A stretch of DNA of 64,000 nt, from contig NZ_BSDY01000008.1 of the NCBI RefSeq assembly GCF_027925155.1, positions 120,928 to 184,927 of the forward strand, given 5' to 3'. Shown in pieces: positions 26,624 through 35,009 of the stretch. A program made the translations under genes and the position numbers. Every line of letters starts with the position of its first letter. The first letter of the stretch is position 1. The notes beneath the pieces were generated by a model. That model ran no database searches. It was not told the DNA's origin and saw only the letters and a list, made by a program, of their open reading frames with translations. The DNA comes from Propionigenium maris DSM 9537 (GTDB lineage: Bacteria > Fusobacteriota > Fusobacteriia > Fusobacteriales > Fusobacteriaceae).

Positions 26624-27485
26624 AATTATGGATCTTAGAAGTCTGGAGAAGGGGAGTAAGTTTGGATATATGTATTATATCTCCTACGACGGAAAAGCCT
26701 TCGATACCTTTGATGAACTCAAGGGGAAGAGAAGTGTTAAGGAGGAGTTCGGGAAGCTTATGAATGAACTTGGCTTTACCTGGGCCAAGGGAATACAGCA
26801 GGCTGGAAGAACAGATGCCAAGGTAAGTGCCTCGGAAAACATCCTCTATATGAGCAGCAACTACAGCGGAGATGTGGATAAGCTCATAGAGAAGTTTAAT
26901 TCAAAAGCCGGAAAAACTGTAAAGATAAGGATAAAAGCCTATAAAAAAACCCTTCCCAACCTCGTTTTCCCAGAGATGGTAGAGGAGAGGGCTTACTGCT
27001 ACAAGTATAAAGCAAGCAAGATAACCAGAACTCCAGAGGAGATAGAAAAACTCTGTGAGGAGCTCAGCGGAACCTATGATGTAAGCAGGTTTACAGACTA
27101 TAAGGGAAAGAGGTTAAAGGAGAAGGTGAGAAGGGTGGAGGTTTCCTATAGGGATGGGAAGCTCTACTTCAGAGGAAGCTCCTTTATGCCTAAGCAGGTA
27201 AGGATAATGTCTGCTTATATACTTACAGATTCCATGGAACCCCTTCCTGGAAAGTTCCTTACATTGGAGGAGATAGTTCTCACAGAGGAGATGAATAACC
27301 TTATCATAGAGGAAGCTCCAGAGGTGGTAGAGGAAAACCTTGTGAGAGCTGAAAGGATGGGGGATATCTATATCTTCTATGTGGACAGGAAGAAAAAGGG
27401 AGAGTTCATCGGAAGCAGGGGTAGGAATATAAAGAAGCTGAGAAAAAAATATGGGAGTATTGTAGTAAGAGAGATAGAACTATGA
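26607..27485 (+). CDS. TruA-like pseudouridine synthase with C-terminal KH-like segment
   Basis: Divergent member of the TruA family, which isomerises uridines in tRNA. The catalytic aspartate motif is [18 protein letters not shown] (AGRTDA, Asp about residue 70), with [10 protein letters not shown] as first strand and [19 protein letters not shown] matching the late FLxxQVRxM segment. Unusually, residues ~255-292 read [21 protein letters not shown], a KH-type GxxG RNA-binding pattern not found in standard TruA. The start is uncertain: ATG 26607 overlaps tdk-bioD, while ATG 26628 has GGAG nine bases upstream. The stop overlaps the next gene by four bases. Confidence 0.72.
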   Translation: MDMENKIMDLRSLEKGSKFGYMYYISYDGKAFDTFDELKGKRSVKEEFGKLMNELGFTWAKGIQQAGRTDAKVSASENILYMSSNYSGDVDKLIEKFNSKAGKTVKIRIKAYKKTLPNLVFPEMVEERAYCYKYKASKITRTPEEIEKLCEELSGTYDVSRFTDYKGKRLKEKVRRVEVSYRDGKLYFRGSSFMPKQVRIMSAYILTDSMEPLPGKFLTLEEIVLTEEMNNLIIEEAPEVVEENLVRAERMGDIYIFYVDRKKKGEFIGSRGRNIKKLRKKYGSIVVREIEL

Positions 27486-27904
27486 TAGATAGAATTAGGC
27501 AGGGACTCAACTATATGTATGGAGTCTACAATGAGAGAGATGATGAACTAGCAAGGAAGTATCTAAGTGCCAAGGAGTATGAGATATTCATAGGTATGAG
27601 TAACTATGATAAGGTGCATTCCATAGAGGTATTAAAGATGCTTCTAGAGGATGATAAGCTGTGCTACAAGAAGGAATATATAAAACTTGCCCTCCTTCAC
27701 GATTGTGGAAAGGAGGGAGCTGGACTTCTTAAGAGGATGAAGAAGGTGATCGTGGGAGACAGAAGGCTGGAAGATCACCCTGAGAGATCCTATGAGCTTC
27801 TCAAGGAGATAAATCCAAAGGTGGCTAAGCTCTCAAGAGCTCACCACAGGAAGGATGTTCCCAAGGATTTAAAGAGGTTTCAGGATATAGACGACCATTG
27901 TTAA
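27482..27904 (+). CDS. HD-domain phosphohydrolase-like protein
   Basis: 140 residues carrying the metal-binding HD pattern: KVHSIEVLKML (His), LALLHDCGKEG (His-Asp), RSYELLKEI, SRAHHRKD (His pair) and FQDIDDHC (late Asp). Such small HD proteins hydrolyse nucleotides or phosphoesters; the substrate is unknown. Starts inside the previous gene (ATGA overlap) and is 18 bases from the radical SAM gene, so it belongs to the same operon. Confidence 0.82.
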   Translation: MIDRIRQGLNYMYGVYNERDDELARKYLSAKEYEIFIGMSNYDKVHSIEVLKMLLEDDKLCYKKEYIKLALLHDCGKEGAGLLKRMKKVIVGDRRLEDHPERSYELLKEINPKVAKLSRAHHRKDVPKDLKRFQDIDDHC

Positions 27905-27922
27905 TTAAGTGAGGTAGATAAG

Positions 27923-29692
27923 ATGTCAGTAGATATAAAGAAGTATTTGTTATCTGTGGAAAAGCCTGCTCAGTATCTGGGTAATGAGGTAAACAGTGTA
28001 CATAAGAAGGAGTTTAAGGCAAATATGTGTCTTTACTTCCCAGATATATATGAGGTGGGGATGTCCAATGTAGGGATAAGGATCCTCTACTCTATAATGA
28101 ATAATGTAGAGGGGTTCTCTCTGGAAAGAGGATTCTCTCCCATGGCAGATATGGAAGAGGTAATGAGAGCCAATAACCTTCCAGCATTTTCCATTGAGAG
28201 CAAGACACCATTAAAGGAGTTTGATGTCCTTGGGTTCTCCTTCTCCTATGAGATGAGCTATACCAATGCCCTGAATGCCTTAGATCTTGCTGGGATTCCC
28301 CTTCACAGTGCAGAGAGAACAGAGGATGATCCCCTTGTAATGGCAGGTGGAACATGTATGATGAACCCTGCACCAGTGGAGAAGTTTATGGACTTCATCG
28401 TAATAGGTGATGGTGAGGATGTAATGCCTGAGATCGCAAGACGTATGGTAGCCAATGCAGGGAGGAGCAGAGAGGAAAAGTTAATGGCCCTGGACGGACT
28501 GGACGGAGTATATATTCCTAAGATCCACAGAGGGAAGAAGAGGATAAAGAGAGCCATTGTAATGGATCTGAATAAAGCAGAGTACTACGACAAGCAGATA
28601 GTGCCATATATAAATATAGTTCATGACAGAGCAGCTGTGGAGATCCAGAGAGGATGTACAAGGGGATGCAGATTCTGCCAGGCAGGGATGGTTTACAGAC
28701 CTGTAAGGGAGAGAACCCTTGAAAATAACCTGGATCTTATAGGGAAGACCCTGGATGCAACTGGATACTCAGAGGTATCCCTTTCATCTCTGAGCAGCAG
28801 CGACTATACTAAGATAGGACCACTTCTGGAAACCCTTCAGACTAAGTATGGAAAGGATAACTTAGGAATTGCCCTTCCATCCCTTAGAATGAACCCCAGC
28901 TCGGTAGAGGTAGCAGAGAAGATAACCAGCGGAAAGAAGACTGGATTTACCTTTGCTCCAGAAGCTGGATCTCAGAGGATGAGGGATGTAATAAACAAGG
29001 GTGTAGATGAAAAGGAGATCCTGGATACAGCAGAAGCAGCAGTAAAGGCTGGATGGCATACCCTTAAGTTCTACTTTATGATAGGACTTCCATATGAAAC
29101 AGATGAGGATGTGGCGGGGATCTATGAACTGGCTCAAAAGGTGGTGGATCTGTGCAGACCTATCTCCAAGAGACTTCAGATAACTGTAAGTGTATCCAAC
29201 TTTGTACCTAAGCCTCATACACCATTCCAGTGGGCTGAGCAGATGGACTTTTCTGAGATGGAGAGAAAGCACAAGCTTCTGAGAGAGCTCTTCGACAGAA
29301 AGAGGCACCTGGGACTTAAGATCCACAGGATGAATACATCCTACCTGGAAGGATTCCTTTCCCGTGGAGATGAGAGAACCGGGGACCTTGTGGAGAAGGC
29401 TTTCAGAAACGGAGCAAAGCTAGATGACCACAGAAACACTTCTGAGATGTGGCTGTCAGCTATAGAGGAGCTTGGACTGGATGAGAAGAAGTATCTGGGA
29501 GAGAGAAGTTTTGATGATGAGCTTCCTTGGGATGTAGTGGACACAGGATTTAGTAAGGAATTCCTTCTGAGAGAGTTAAAGAAGGCAGAGGAGCTGGCTC
29601 TTACTCCAGACTGCAGAGAGAACTGTGCAGCCTGTGGTATGAAGACAAGAATAGCAGAGTGCGGGACACTGATAGCAGATAATTTAAAATAA
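27923..29692 (+). CDS. B12-binding-domain radical SAM protein (TIGR03960-like)
   Basis: 589 residues. The N-terminal ~170 residues form a cobalamin-binding-like Rossmann domain (FPDIYEVGMSNVGIRILYSIMN, GFSFSYEMSYTNAL, AGGTCMMNPAPVEKFMDFIVIGDGED); the radical SAM motif is IQRGCTRGCRFCQAG (Cys245, Cys249, Cys252), then a TIM barrel and a cysteine-containing C terminus (CRENCAACGMKTR). In other bacteria this family is usually followed by a DUF2344 protein and sits near ribosomal or RNase G genes; here no DUF2344 gene follows. Reaction unknown, possibly RNA-related given the TruA-like neighbour (inference). Confidence 0.87.
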   Translation: MSVDIKKYLLSVEKPAQYLGNEVNSVHKKEFKANMCLYFPDIYEVGMSNVGIRILYSIMNNVEGFSLERGFSPMADMEEVMRANNLPAFSIESKTPLKEFDVLGFSFSYEMSYTNALNALDLAGIPLHSAERTEDDPLVMAGGTCMMNPAPVEKFMDFIVIGDGEDVMPEIARRMVANAGRSREEKLMALDGLDGVYIPKIHRGKKRIKRAIVMDLNKAEYYDKQIVPYINIVHDRAAVEIQRGCTRGCRFCQAGMVYRPVRERTLENNLDLIGKTLDATGYSEVSLSSLSSSDYTKIGPLLETLQTKYGKDNLGIALPSLRMNPSSVEVAEKITSGKKTGFTFAPEAGSQRMRDVINKGVDEKEILDTAEAAVKAGWHTLKFYFMIGLPYETDEDVAGIYELAQKVVDLCRPISKRLQITVSVSNFVPKPHTPFQWAEQMDFSEMERKHKLLRELFDRKRHLGLKIHRMNTSYLEGFLSRGDERTGDLVEKAFRNGAKLDDHRNTSEMWLSAIEELGLDEKKYLGERSFDDELPWDVVDTGFSKEFLLRELKKAEELALTPDCRENCAACGMKTRIAECGTLIADNLK

Positions 29693-29719
29693 ATTTGAAA
29701 AGAGTTTGGTTTACGACAG

Positions 29720-29850
29720 TTGACGTTTAAAATAGAATTTAAATTCTCTATAATAACAATGTAACTAATTGACGAAACATAAACTCTCGCTGAAAACCCT
29801 TGAAACTATGCTCCCCTTTAGCATATGCTTCAGGGGTTTTCTCCTTTTAT
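29720..29850 (+). promoter_or_regulatory. Leader region of aroF with alternative hairpins
   Basis: TATAAT at 29749-29754 is followed by a large hairpin (GAAAACCC 29791-29798 with GGGTTTTC 29834-29841, then CTCCTTTT). Inside it CCCC(29813-29816)/GGGG(29833-29836) around the palindrome AGCATATGCT can form instead. Reads either as terminator of the upstream operon or as an attenuator of aroF. Nothing else is evident in 29693-30015 apart from an 8-codon frame at 29957. Confidence 0.45.
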
Positions 29851-30015
29851 AGTCATTGAATGAATTATTAGAATTTTTCTTGTCCATAATTCATATCACG
29901 ACAAGTTTATTCATTTAGCTATTTATTAAGAGATAAACTATAGAAGGGAAATAAATATGAGCAAGGTATATTTAAGGTAGAAGCTTTAGGATAAAAAAAG
30001 TCGGGAGGTGTAGAG

Positions 30016-31017
30016 GTGCATATAAAATTTAAGGAAACAGCTGCACCTAGTGAAGTTAGGAAAGTTAGAGACATAATAGAAGCTCTTGGCTTAGGTGTAG
30101 TAGAGGTAATGGATTGTACCAACTATAAGCTGGGAATAATAGGAGATAAAAGCAGGGTAGATACCCAGACCTTAGAGGAACTTGAGTGTATAGAGGGGAT
30201 CTATGAGATAGAGGTTCCATATAAGTTTGTAAGCCGTGAGTTTAAACACGACGATACAGTGATAGATTTCGGAGATGTGAAGATCGGAGGAGGGAACTTT
30301 GCTGTGATGGCAGGGCCTTGCTCCATTGAAAACAGAGAGATGATAATGGAGATAGCTGAAGCCGTTAAGAGGAGCGGTGGGCACTTCCTGAGAGGGGGAG
30401 CTTTTAAACCCAGAACATCTCCCTATGACTTCCAGGGACTGGGAGAGCAGGGCCTTCAGTATATGAGGGAAGCTGCAGACAAGTATGGTCTTCTAGTGGT
30501 AACTGAGGTAATGGATGCAAGTGATATCGAGCTTGTGGCCAAGTACGCTGATATGCTTCAGGTAGGAGCAAGAAATATGCAGAACTTCAGCCTTTTAAAG
30601 GAGCTGGGAAGGGTAGATAAGCCCATCCTTCTTAAAAGGGGAATGTCGGCAACTATAAAGGATCTTCTAATGGCAGCTGAGTATATAGTGGCCTTTGGAA
30701 ATATGAGGGTGGTATTCTGTGAGAGGGGAATAAGAACCTTTGAAACTATGACCAGGAATACCCTGGATATAAATGCCATACCTATGGTGAAGGAGCTGTC
30801 CCACCTGCCGATTATAATAGATGCCAGCCACGGAACTGGGATGAGGACCCTTGTGGAGCCGGTAACCCTTGCAGGGGTAGTGGCAGGAGCAGATGGTGCT
30901 ATGGTGGAGATCCATCCCAGACCAGAGGAAGCTTTTTCCGACGGACCTCAGTCGCTGAGGTTTGATGAGTTCGATACCCTGATGAAAAAGGTGGAAAAGA
31001 TAAGAGAAATATTATAA
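30016..31017 (+). CDS. aroF: 3-deoxy-7-phosphoheptulonate (DAHP) synthase
   Basis: First enzyme of the shikimate pathway, joining phosphoenolpyruvate and erythrose 4-phosphate. 333 residues of the Bacillus/Thermotoga type I-beta family: an N-terminal ferredoxin-like regulatory domain (1-~75) and a TIM barrel with FAVMAGPCSIENREM, RGGAFKPRTSPYDFQG, LQVGARNMQNF, LLKRGMSATIKD and IIIDASHGTGMR. GTG start with GGGAGGTG five bases upstream. The N-terminal domain in relatives binds Phe/Tyr for feedback control. Stands alone before a terminator at 31034. Confidence 0.93.
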   Translation: MHIKFKETAAPSEVRKVRDIIEALGLGVVEVMDCTNYKLGIIGDKSRVDTQTLEELECIEGIYEIEVPYKFVSREFKHDDTVIDFGDVKIGGGNFAVMAGPCSIENREMIMEIAEAVKRSGGHFLRGGAFKPRTSPYDFQGLGEQGLQYMREAADKYGLLVVTEVMDASDIELVAKYADMLQVGARNMQNFSLLKELGRVDKPILLKRGMSATIKDLLMAAEYIVAFGNMRVVFCERGIRTFETMTRNTLDINAIPMVKELSHLPIIIDASHGTGMRTLVEPVTLAGVVAGADGAMVEIHPRPEEAFSDGPQSLRFDEFDTLMKKVEKIREIL

Positions 31018-31033
31018 AATTTATTATAGAGAG

Positions 31034-31058
31034 GACTGTAGTTTAATACAGTCTTTTT
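31034..31058 (+). terminator. Intrinsic terminator of aroF
   Basis: GACTGTA-GTTTAA-TACAGTC followed by five T. Confidence 0.85.
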
Positions 31059-31141
31059 CTATATAAAAATTAGAGTGGAAGTGTCGGCCCTAAGGCTGGA
31101 TTTCAATAGAGTGATAGATTTGAAGGTGAGGAGAGGGCAGG

Positions 31142-31885
31142 ATGTTTAAGGATAGAGGAGAATACCTTGTTATAGAGGAGTTTGAAGAACTTGGAGTGGG
31201 AACTATATTTACAGATAAAAACTACGGGGAGGTAAAGGAGGAGCTCTTCCTCTCCTCGGACAGGCTTGAAAATCAGGAGAAGTTTCTGAAGAGGTTTGGA
31301 CTGGAGGGAAGAAAGTTAATCTATGGAAGCCAGGTTCACTCAGCCAATGTAGCAGATATAGGGGAAACTATTGAAAACCTCCCATACCCAGAGACCGACG
31401 GTTTTATAACAGCCAGAAGGGATGTGGTGATATTTACCCAGTACGCCGACTGTCTGCCTATCTACTTCTACAGTAAGGAGAAGGAGGTAATAGGCCTCTG
31501 TCACAGCGGGTGGCAGGGAAGCTACCTGGAAATTGGAGTAGAGGCTCTGAAGAAGATGACAGAAAACTACGGGTGTGACGTAGAGGAAGTTATAGTGGCC
31601 TTGGGAATAGGTATAGGAATATGCTGTTATGAGGTGGGGGATGACTTCTACGAGAAGTTCAGGTTAAAGTATGGTGAGGAGCTTTTAGAGGGGGTCTTCC
31701 AGAGAAGGGATGACAGGTGGTATTTTGACAATACAGAGTTTAACTACAAGCTTCTCCTAAGAGCAGGGGTAAAAAAAATCTATAGGGATTCGAGGTGTAC
31801 TTATTGTGATGAAAGATTTCATTCATATAGAAGAGAAGGCAAGGTCTCAGGAAGGAATGGGGCATTTATCTATTTTAAAGATTAG
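31142..31885 (+). CDS. pgeF: YfiH/PgeF-family multicopper-fold purine nucleoside phosphorylase / peptidoglycan editing protein
   Basis: Member of the YfiH (LACC1, polyphenol-oxidase-like) family, reported as purine nucleoside phosphorylase/adenosine deaminase and, in E. coli, as a peptidoglycan-precursor editing factor. Zinc ligands and active site are visible: GSQVHSANV, TQYADCLPIYF and GLCHSGWQGS, plus IGICCYEVG and the late SRCTYCDERFHSYRREG. 247 residues, normal. The next gene starts within its last codons. Family is clear; the physiological role is open. Confidence 0.9.
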   Translation: MFKDRGEYLVIEEFEELGVGTIFTDKNYGEVKEELFLSSDRLENQEKFLKRFGLEGRKLIYGSQVHSANVADIGETIENLPYPETDGFITARRDVVIFTQYADCLPIYFYSKEKEVIGLCHSGWQGSYLEIGVEALKKMTENYGCDVEEVIVALGIGIGICCYEVGDDFYEKFRLKYGEELLEGVFQRRDDRWYFDNTEFNYKLLLRAGVKKIYRDSRCTYCDERFHSYRREGKVSGRNGAFIYFKD

Positions 31886-32426
31886 TATCCTGATAATATT
31901 TATATTCACCTTTACCAGCTGCAGCAGCCTCCCGGAGAACAGGCAGTGGAATACAGCTGAGGAGGTTAGGCTGGATACCTTTGAGCTTCAGGTGGGGGAT
32001 ATACTGGTAAAGAATAAGAAACCCAACCCCATCTCCTGGTATGGACATGCTGCAATAATGGTGGATGATGTGAATATAGGGGACTACCCTAAGGTGGGGA
32101 TAGGTTACTATGAGGTAGACGCCTACTCTTGGCTCTATGAGAAGCGAAAGGTGGTAGTTCTCAGGTATAAAAATTTTGATGAGAGGTTTAAGAGGAAGCT
32201 TCTGGAAAATATAGAGATCTATAAGGACAGGGGGTACTGGATAGGCTTTGATAAAAAGAATTCAAAGAGGTTCTACTGCTCTCAGTTTGTGTGGTACCTC
32301 TACTGGAAAACGGCTCAGGACCTGGGATATGAACTGGATCTGGATACCGACGGAGGACCTCTGGTATTTCCCTATGACTTCTTGAGAAGTGATGATCTCA
32401 TACAGGTTCCCTTTGGACCCAGATAG
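31857..32426 (+). CDS. YiiX/YebB-like permuted NlpC/P60 cysteine hydrolase lipoprotein
   Basis: Exported, lipid-anchored putative amidase or peptidase. From ATG 31857 the product begins MGHLSILKISILIIFIFTFT-SCSS, a clean lipoprotein signal; the open frame extends upstream to GTG 31806, but that would put an odd polar extension before the signal. Catalytic pieces of the permuted papain-like fold: GDILV...SWYGHAAIMVDD (His) early and RFYCSQFVWYLY (Cys) late, the order expected in YiiX. About 189 residues. The gene overlaps pgeF by 29 bases and is 9 bases from the next exported protein. Confidence 0.78.
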   Translation: MGHLSILKISILIIFIFTFTSCSSLPENRQWNTAEEVRLDTFELQVGDILVKNKKPNPISWYGHAAIMVDDVNIGDYPKVGIGYYEVDAYSWLYEKRKVVVLRYKNFDERFKRKLLENIEIYKDRGYWIGFDKKNSKRFYCSQFVWYLYWKTAQDLGYELDLDTDGGPLVFPYDFLRSDDLIQVPFGPR

Positions 32427-32435
32427 GAGGAGGCA

Positions 32436-32867
32436 ATGAAAAGATATCTTTTATTTTTAATTCTTCTTTTGAGTTCTGTTTCAAGCTATAGCAGAACCTA
32501 TACCGAGCTTCAGGAGTGGAGGGAGAGGGGACTTCCCTCACAGATAAAGAGTGGTGTAGTGGTGGAGGTCTATGATCTTAAGAGGTCTCCGAGGGATATG
32601 ATAGATGTAAATATCAGAGTACATAATTTAAGCAGTTCAGCCATAGATGAGGCTGTAATAAAGATATGGGTTTGGAAGAAGGACGGAGTCTGGGTGGAGG
32701 AGATCTCCCTTATGAAGGGTTCCTCTGAGAAGATAAATAGCGGAAGGGAGAAGTTTTTTCCCGGAAAGGGTCGCTACTATACCCTTGGAGTTAAGTATGA
32801 TGAGGCAAAAAGGATGGAGATAGAGATCAGCAGAGTGGTATCTAAAAGAGTGAGGGAGAAAAGTTGA
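32436..32867 (+). CDS. Small secreted protein of unknown function
   Basis: 143 residues beginning with a signal peptide (MKRYLLFLILLLSSVSSYS, likely cleaved after Ser-Tyr-Ser) and then a beta-rich domain (VVVEVYDLKRSPRDMIDVNIRVHNLSSSAIDEAVIKIWVW) resembling a single immunoglobulin-like fold. No family recognised. AGGAGGAGG precedes the ATG and the stop overlaps the next gene (TTGA), so it is co-translated with a periplasmic binding protein. Confidence 0.7.
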   Translation: MKRYLLFLILLLSSVSSYSRTYTELQEWRERGLPSQIKSGVVVEVYDLKRSPRDMIDVNIRVHNLSSSAIDEAVIKIWVWKKDGVWVEEISLMKGSSEKINSGREKFFPGKGRYYTLGVKYDEAKRMEIEISRVVSKRVREKS

Positions 32868-33748
32868 AGAAGATAATCTTATTATTAATGATAGTTAATG
32901 TGATGGCCTTTGGGAGGGAAACCCCCAAGGTAAGGATAGGGATGGTTCTTTCCAACCTGGAAAATCCCTTCTTTAAGGAGATGGAGGATGGAGCCCTGGA
33001 GAGGGCAAGAAGGGACAATGTGTCTGTGGAAGTTGTCTCTGCTGAAGATTCTCCAGTGAGGGAGCTTCAGGAGATAAGAAGGTTTATAGATGAAAAGGTA
33101 GATGTCCTCATAGTAAACCCCACCAACTCCCATGCAGTGTCCAGGGGGGTAATCCTTGCAAATGAAGCAGGGATACCGGTGATAACCCTTGACCGGGAAG
33201 CGGTGAGGGGGGATGTGGCCAGCCATATAGGATCAAACAACCTTCTGGGAGGCAACCTGGCTGCTGGATACCTCAAGGAGAACCTTGATAGGGGGGCTAA
33301 GATAGTGGAGCTCCAGGGGAATACTGAAACCACAGCTTCTTTAAACAGAAGCAGGGGATTTGAGCAGGGGTCTCTGGGGGAGCTGAGAATTATCCTCCGG
33401 GAGAATGCTGACTTCAAGAGGGAGCACAGCTATGAGATAATGAAGAGGGTCCTCAGAGAGGAGATCGATGTGGACGGAGTCTTTGCTCACAACGATGAGT
33501 CTGCTCTAGGCGCTTTAAGGGCTGTAGAGGAGAGCGGAAGAGATGTAGTGGTAGTTGGTTTCGACGGAACTGATGAAGCTGAGGAAGCTATAATCCAGGG
33601 AAGGCTAGATGCCACAGTAAAGCAGAATCCCTATGAGATGGGGTATATGGGAGTGGAGTCAGCTATAAAGCTTACCAAAAAACAGTGGGTAAACAGGAAG
33701 ATAGATGTAGGTGTATACTTAATAGACAAGAAAACCCTCACCAAGTAA
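32864..33748 (+). CDS. Periplasmic sugar-binding protein (RbsB-like), orphan
   Basis: Substrate-binding protein of the ribose/galactose (Peripla_BP_4) family. Signal peptide MKKIILLLMIVNVMAFG, then RIGMVLSNLENPFFKEMEDGA, VDVLIVNPTNSHAVSRGVILANEAGIPVITLDRE, IVELQGNTETTASLNRSRGFEQG and VFAHNDESALGALRAVEESGRDVVVVGFDGTDEA. 294 residues, full length. TTG start with GGGAG five bases upstream. No ATPase or permease gene is adjacent, so it may serve a distant transporter or act as a sensor partner. Ligand unknown. Confidence 0.88.
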   Translation: MKKIILLLMIVNVMAFGRETPKVRIGMVLSNLENPFFKEMEDGALERARRDNVSVEVVSAEDSPVRELQEIRRFIDEKVDVLIVNPTNSHAVSRGVILANEAGIPVITLDREAVRGDVASHIGSNNLLGGNLAAGYLKENLDRGAKIVELQGNTETTASLNRSRGFEQGSLGELRIILRENADFKREHSYEIMKRVLREEIDVDGVFAHNDESALGALRAVEESGRDVVVVGFDGTDEAEEAIIQGRLDATVKQNPYEMGYMGVESAIKLTKKQWVNRKIDVGVYLIDKKTLTK

Positions 33749-33762
33749 GGTGAGGGTTTTTT
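33731..33762. terminator. Intrinsic terminator overlapping a stop codon
   Basis: AAAACCCTCACC-AAGTAA-GGTGAGGGTTTTTT; the binding-protein stop codon lies in the loop. Flanking A/T runs suit the converging trpS transcript too. Confidence 0.88.
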
Positions 33763-33772
33763 ATGTTTAACT

Positions 33773-34750
33773 CTACTTATATACATCTCCTAGAAGACCT
33801 GCAGCCTTCTTAACCTCTTTGATCTTTGCTATGGCAAGGGTTCTTGCCTTTTCAGCACCCTTTCTCAGAACTTCTTCTACATACTCAGGATTTTTAGCAA
33901 GTTCCTCTCTTCTGGTTCTTGCTTCACCGAAGTATTCAAGGACCTTGTTTAGAAGCTCCTTTTTGGCGTGCCCATATCCGTATCCCCCTGCAGCGAACTT
34001 TTCCTTCATAGCAGCTAACTCCTCCTCAGATGCGAAGAGCTCGTAGATCTTAGTAACGTTGTTTTCCGGATTCTTAGGCTCCTCTAGAGGAGTGGAATCT
34101 GTAACTATAGACATGATCTGCTTCTTCAGCTGTCCCTTGCTGGCAAACATCTGAATAGTATTGTTGTATGACTTACTCATCTTCTGTCCATCTGTACCTG
34201 GGATAACAGCAACACTTTCTAAGATTTGAGGCTCAGGAAGGGTGAATACCTCTCCGTAAGTTTCATTGAATTTAACAGCGATATCTCTGGCAAATTCAAT
34301 ATGCTGCTTCTGGTCCTTTCCAACAGGGACGATATTTGTATCATATAGCAGGATGTCAGCAGCCTGAAGAACAGGATAGGTAAGCAGTCCGGCATTGGCA
34401 CTAATTCCCTTAGCAACCTTATCCTTATAACTAACTCCTCTCTCTAAAAGCCCTACTGGAGTAACGTTTAGAAGAAGCCACATAAGCTCTGTGTGCTCAG
34501 GAACATCTGACTGAACAAAGATTGTGGACTTTTCAGGGTCCAAACCAAGTGCCAGGAAGTCAAGGATAGCATTGTAGGTGTTTTCTCTCAATGCTTTTGG
34601 ATCCTTTAAACTTGTAAGGGCATGGTAATCTACAACAAAGTAGAATCCCTCATACTTATCCTGATTTTCAACAAACTGCTTAATAGCTCCAAAGTAATTT
34701 CCAATATGCAGAATACCGCTGGGCTGTATTCCAGATAAACTTCTTTTCAT
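33773..34750 (-). CDS. trpS: Tryptophanyl-tRNA synthetase
   Basis: Charges tRNA-Trp. 325-residue class Ic synthetase with HIGH-type PSGILHIGNY (residues 10-19), VDYHALT, AADILLYDTNIVPVGKDQKQHIEFARD and the KMSKS loop GQKMSKSYNN near residue 195. Length normal. CGGAGGAG precedes the ATG on the minus strand. Expression appears controlled by the leader-peptide attenuator at 34825-35038. Converges on the RbsB-like gene. Confidence 0.96.
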   Translation of the reverse strand: MKRSLSGIQPSGILHIGNYFGAIKQFVENQDKYEGFYFVVDYHALTSLKDPKALRENTYNAILDFLALGLDPEKSTIFVQSDVPEHTELMWLLLNVTPVGLLERGVSYKDKVAKGISANAGLLTYPVLQAADILLYDTNIVPVGKDQKQHIEFARDIAVKFNETYGEVFTLPEPQILESVAVIPGTDGQKMSKSYNNTIQMFASKGQLKKQIMSIVTDSTPLEEPKNPENNVTKIYELFASEEELAAMKEKFAAGGYGYGHAKKELLNKVLEYFGEARTRREELAKNPEYVEEVLRKGAEKARTLAIAKIKEVKKAAGLLGDVYK

Positions 34751-34824
34751 ATTTCTCTCCTCCGCTAGATATTTCTCATTAAAATTATATTTGATAGATC
34801 TTAGAATTCCTGTTACCTCTGTAT

Positions 34825-34855
34825 AAAAAAAACCGTAGATACTTATATCTACGGT
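34825..34855 (-). terminator. Attenuator terminator of the trpS leader
   Basis: Minus strand: ACCGTAGATA (34855-34846), loop TAAG, TATCTACGGT (34841-34832), then eight T. About 75 bases before trpS. Its left arm can alternatively pair with TATCTATGG at 34879-34871. Confidence 0.9.
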
Positions 34856-34870
34856 AAAGTTTCAAATTAT

Positions 34871-34953
34871 CCATAGATACACCCTGAAGTTGCACGTTAA
34901 AACAAGGACTGTATCTAAACAATAGAGTCCCTCTCTAGCACCACCAGTGTATC
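34871..34953 (-). promoter_or_regulatory. Switching helices of the trpS attenuator
   Basis: Segment A, GATACAC (34953-34947), lies within the Trp codons of the leader peptide and pairs with GTGTATC (34882-34876). Overlapping that, TATCTATGG (34879-34871) can pair with CCGTAGATA of the terminator's left arm. The two pairings exclude each other. An additional GGACT/AGTCC stem (34930-34926 with 34911-34907) lies between. Confidence 0.75.
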
Positions 34954-34979
34954 CAGTTGTTTTTAATAGTCATTAACAT
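34935..34979 (-). CDS. Trp leader peptide MLMTIKNNWIHWWC
   Basis: A 14-codon frame upstream of trpS on the same strand, with AGGTGG (34991-34986) six bases before its ATG. Trp codons TGG stand at positions 9, 12 and 13, an extreme density for the rarest amino acid, followed by TGC and TAG. Placed between a promoter and an intrinsic terminator, this is the standard plan of ribosome-mediated attenuation: stalling at Trp codons would mask the GATACAC segment and favour the antiterminator. Seen directly in sequence; the regulatory action is inferred. Confidence 0.8.
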   Translation of the reverse strand: MLMTIKNNWIHWWC

Positions 34980-35009
34980 AGTAATCCACCTAAAATTATA
35001 ATTATTTAA

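Noticed and set aside
34825..34960. T-box riboswitch before trpS
   Set aside because: The T-box sequence (GGGTGGNACCGCG-like) and specifier stem are missing, and the Trp-codon leader peptide explains the terminator better.
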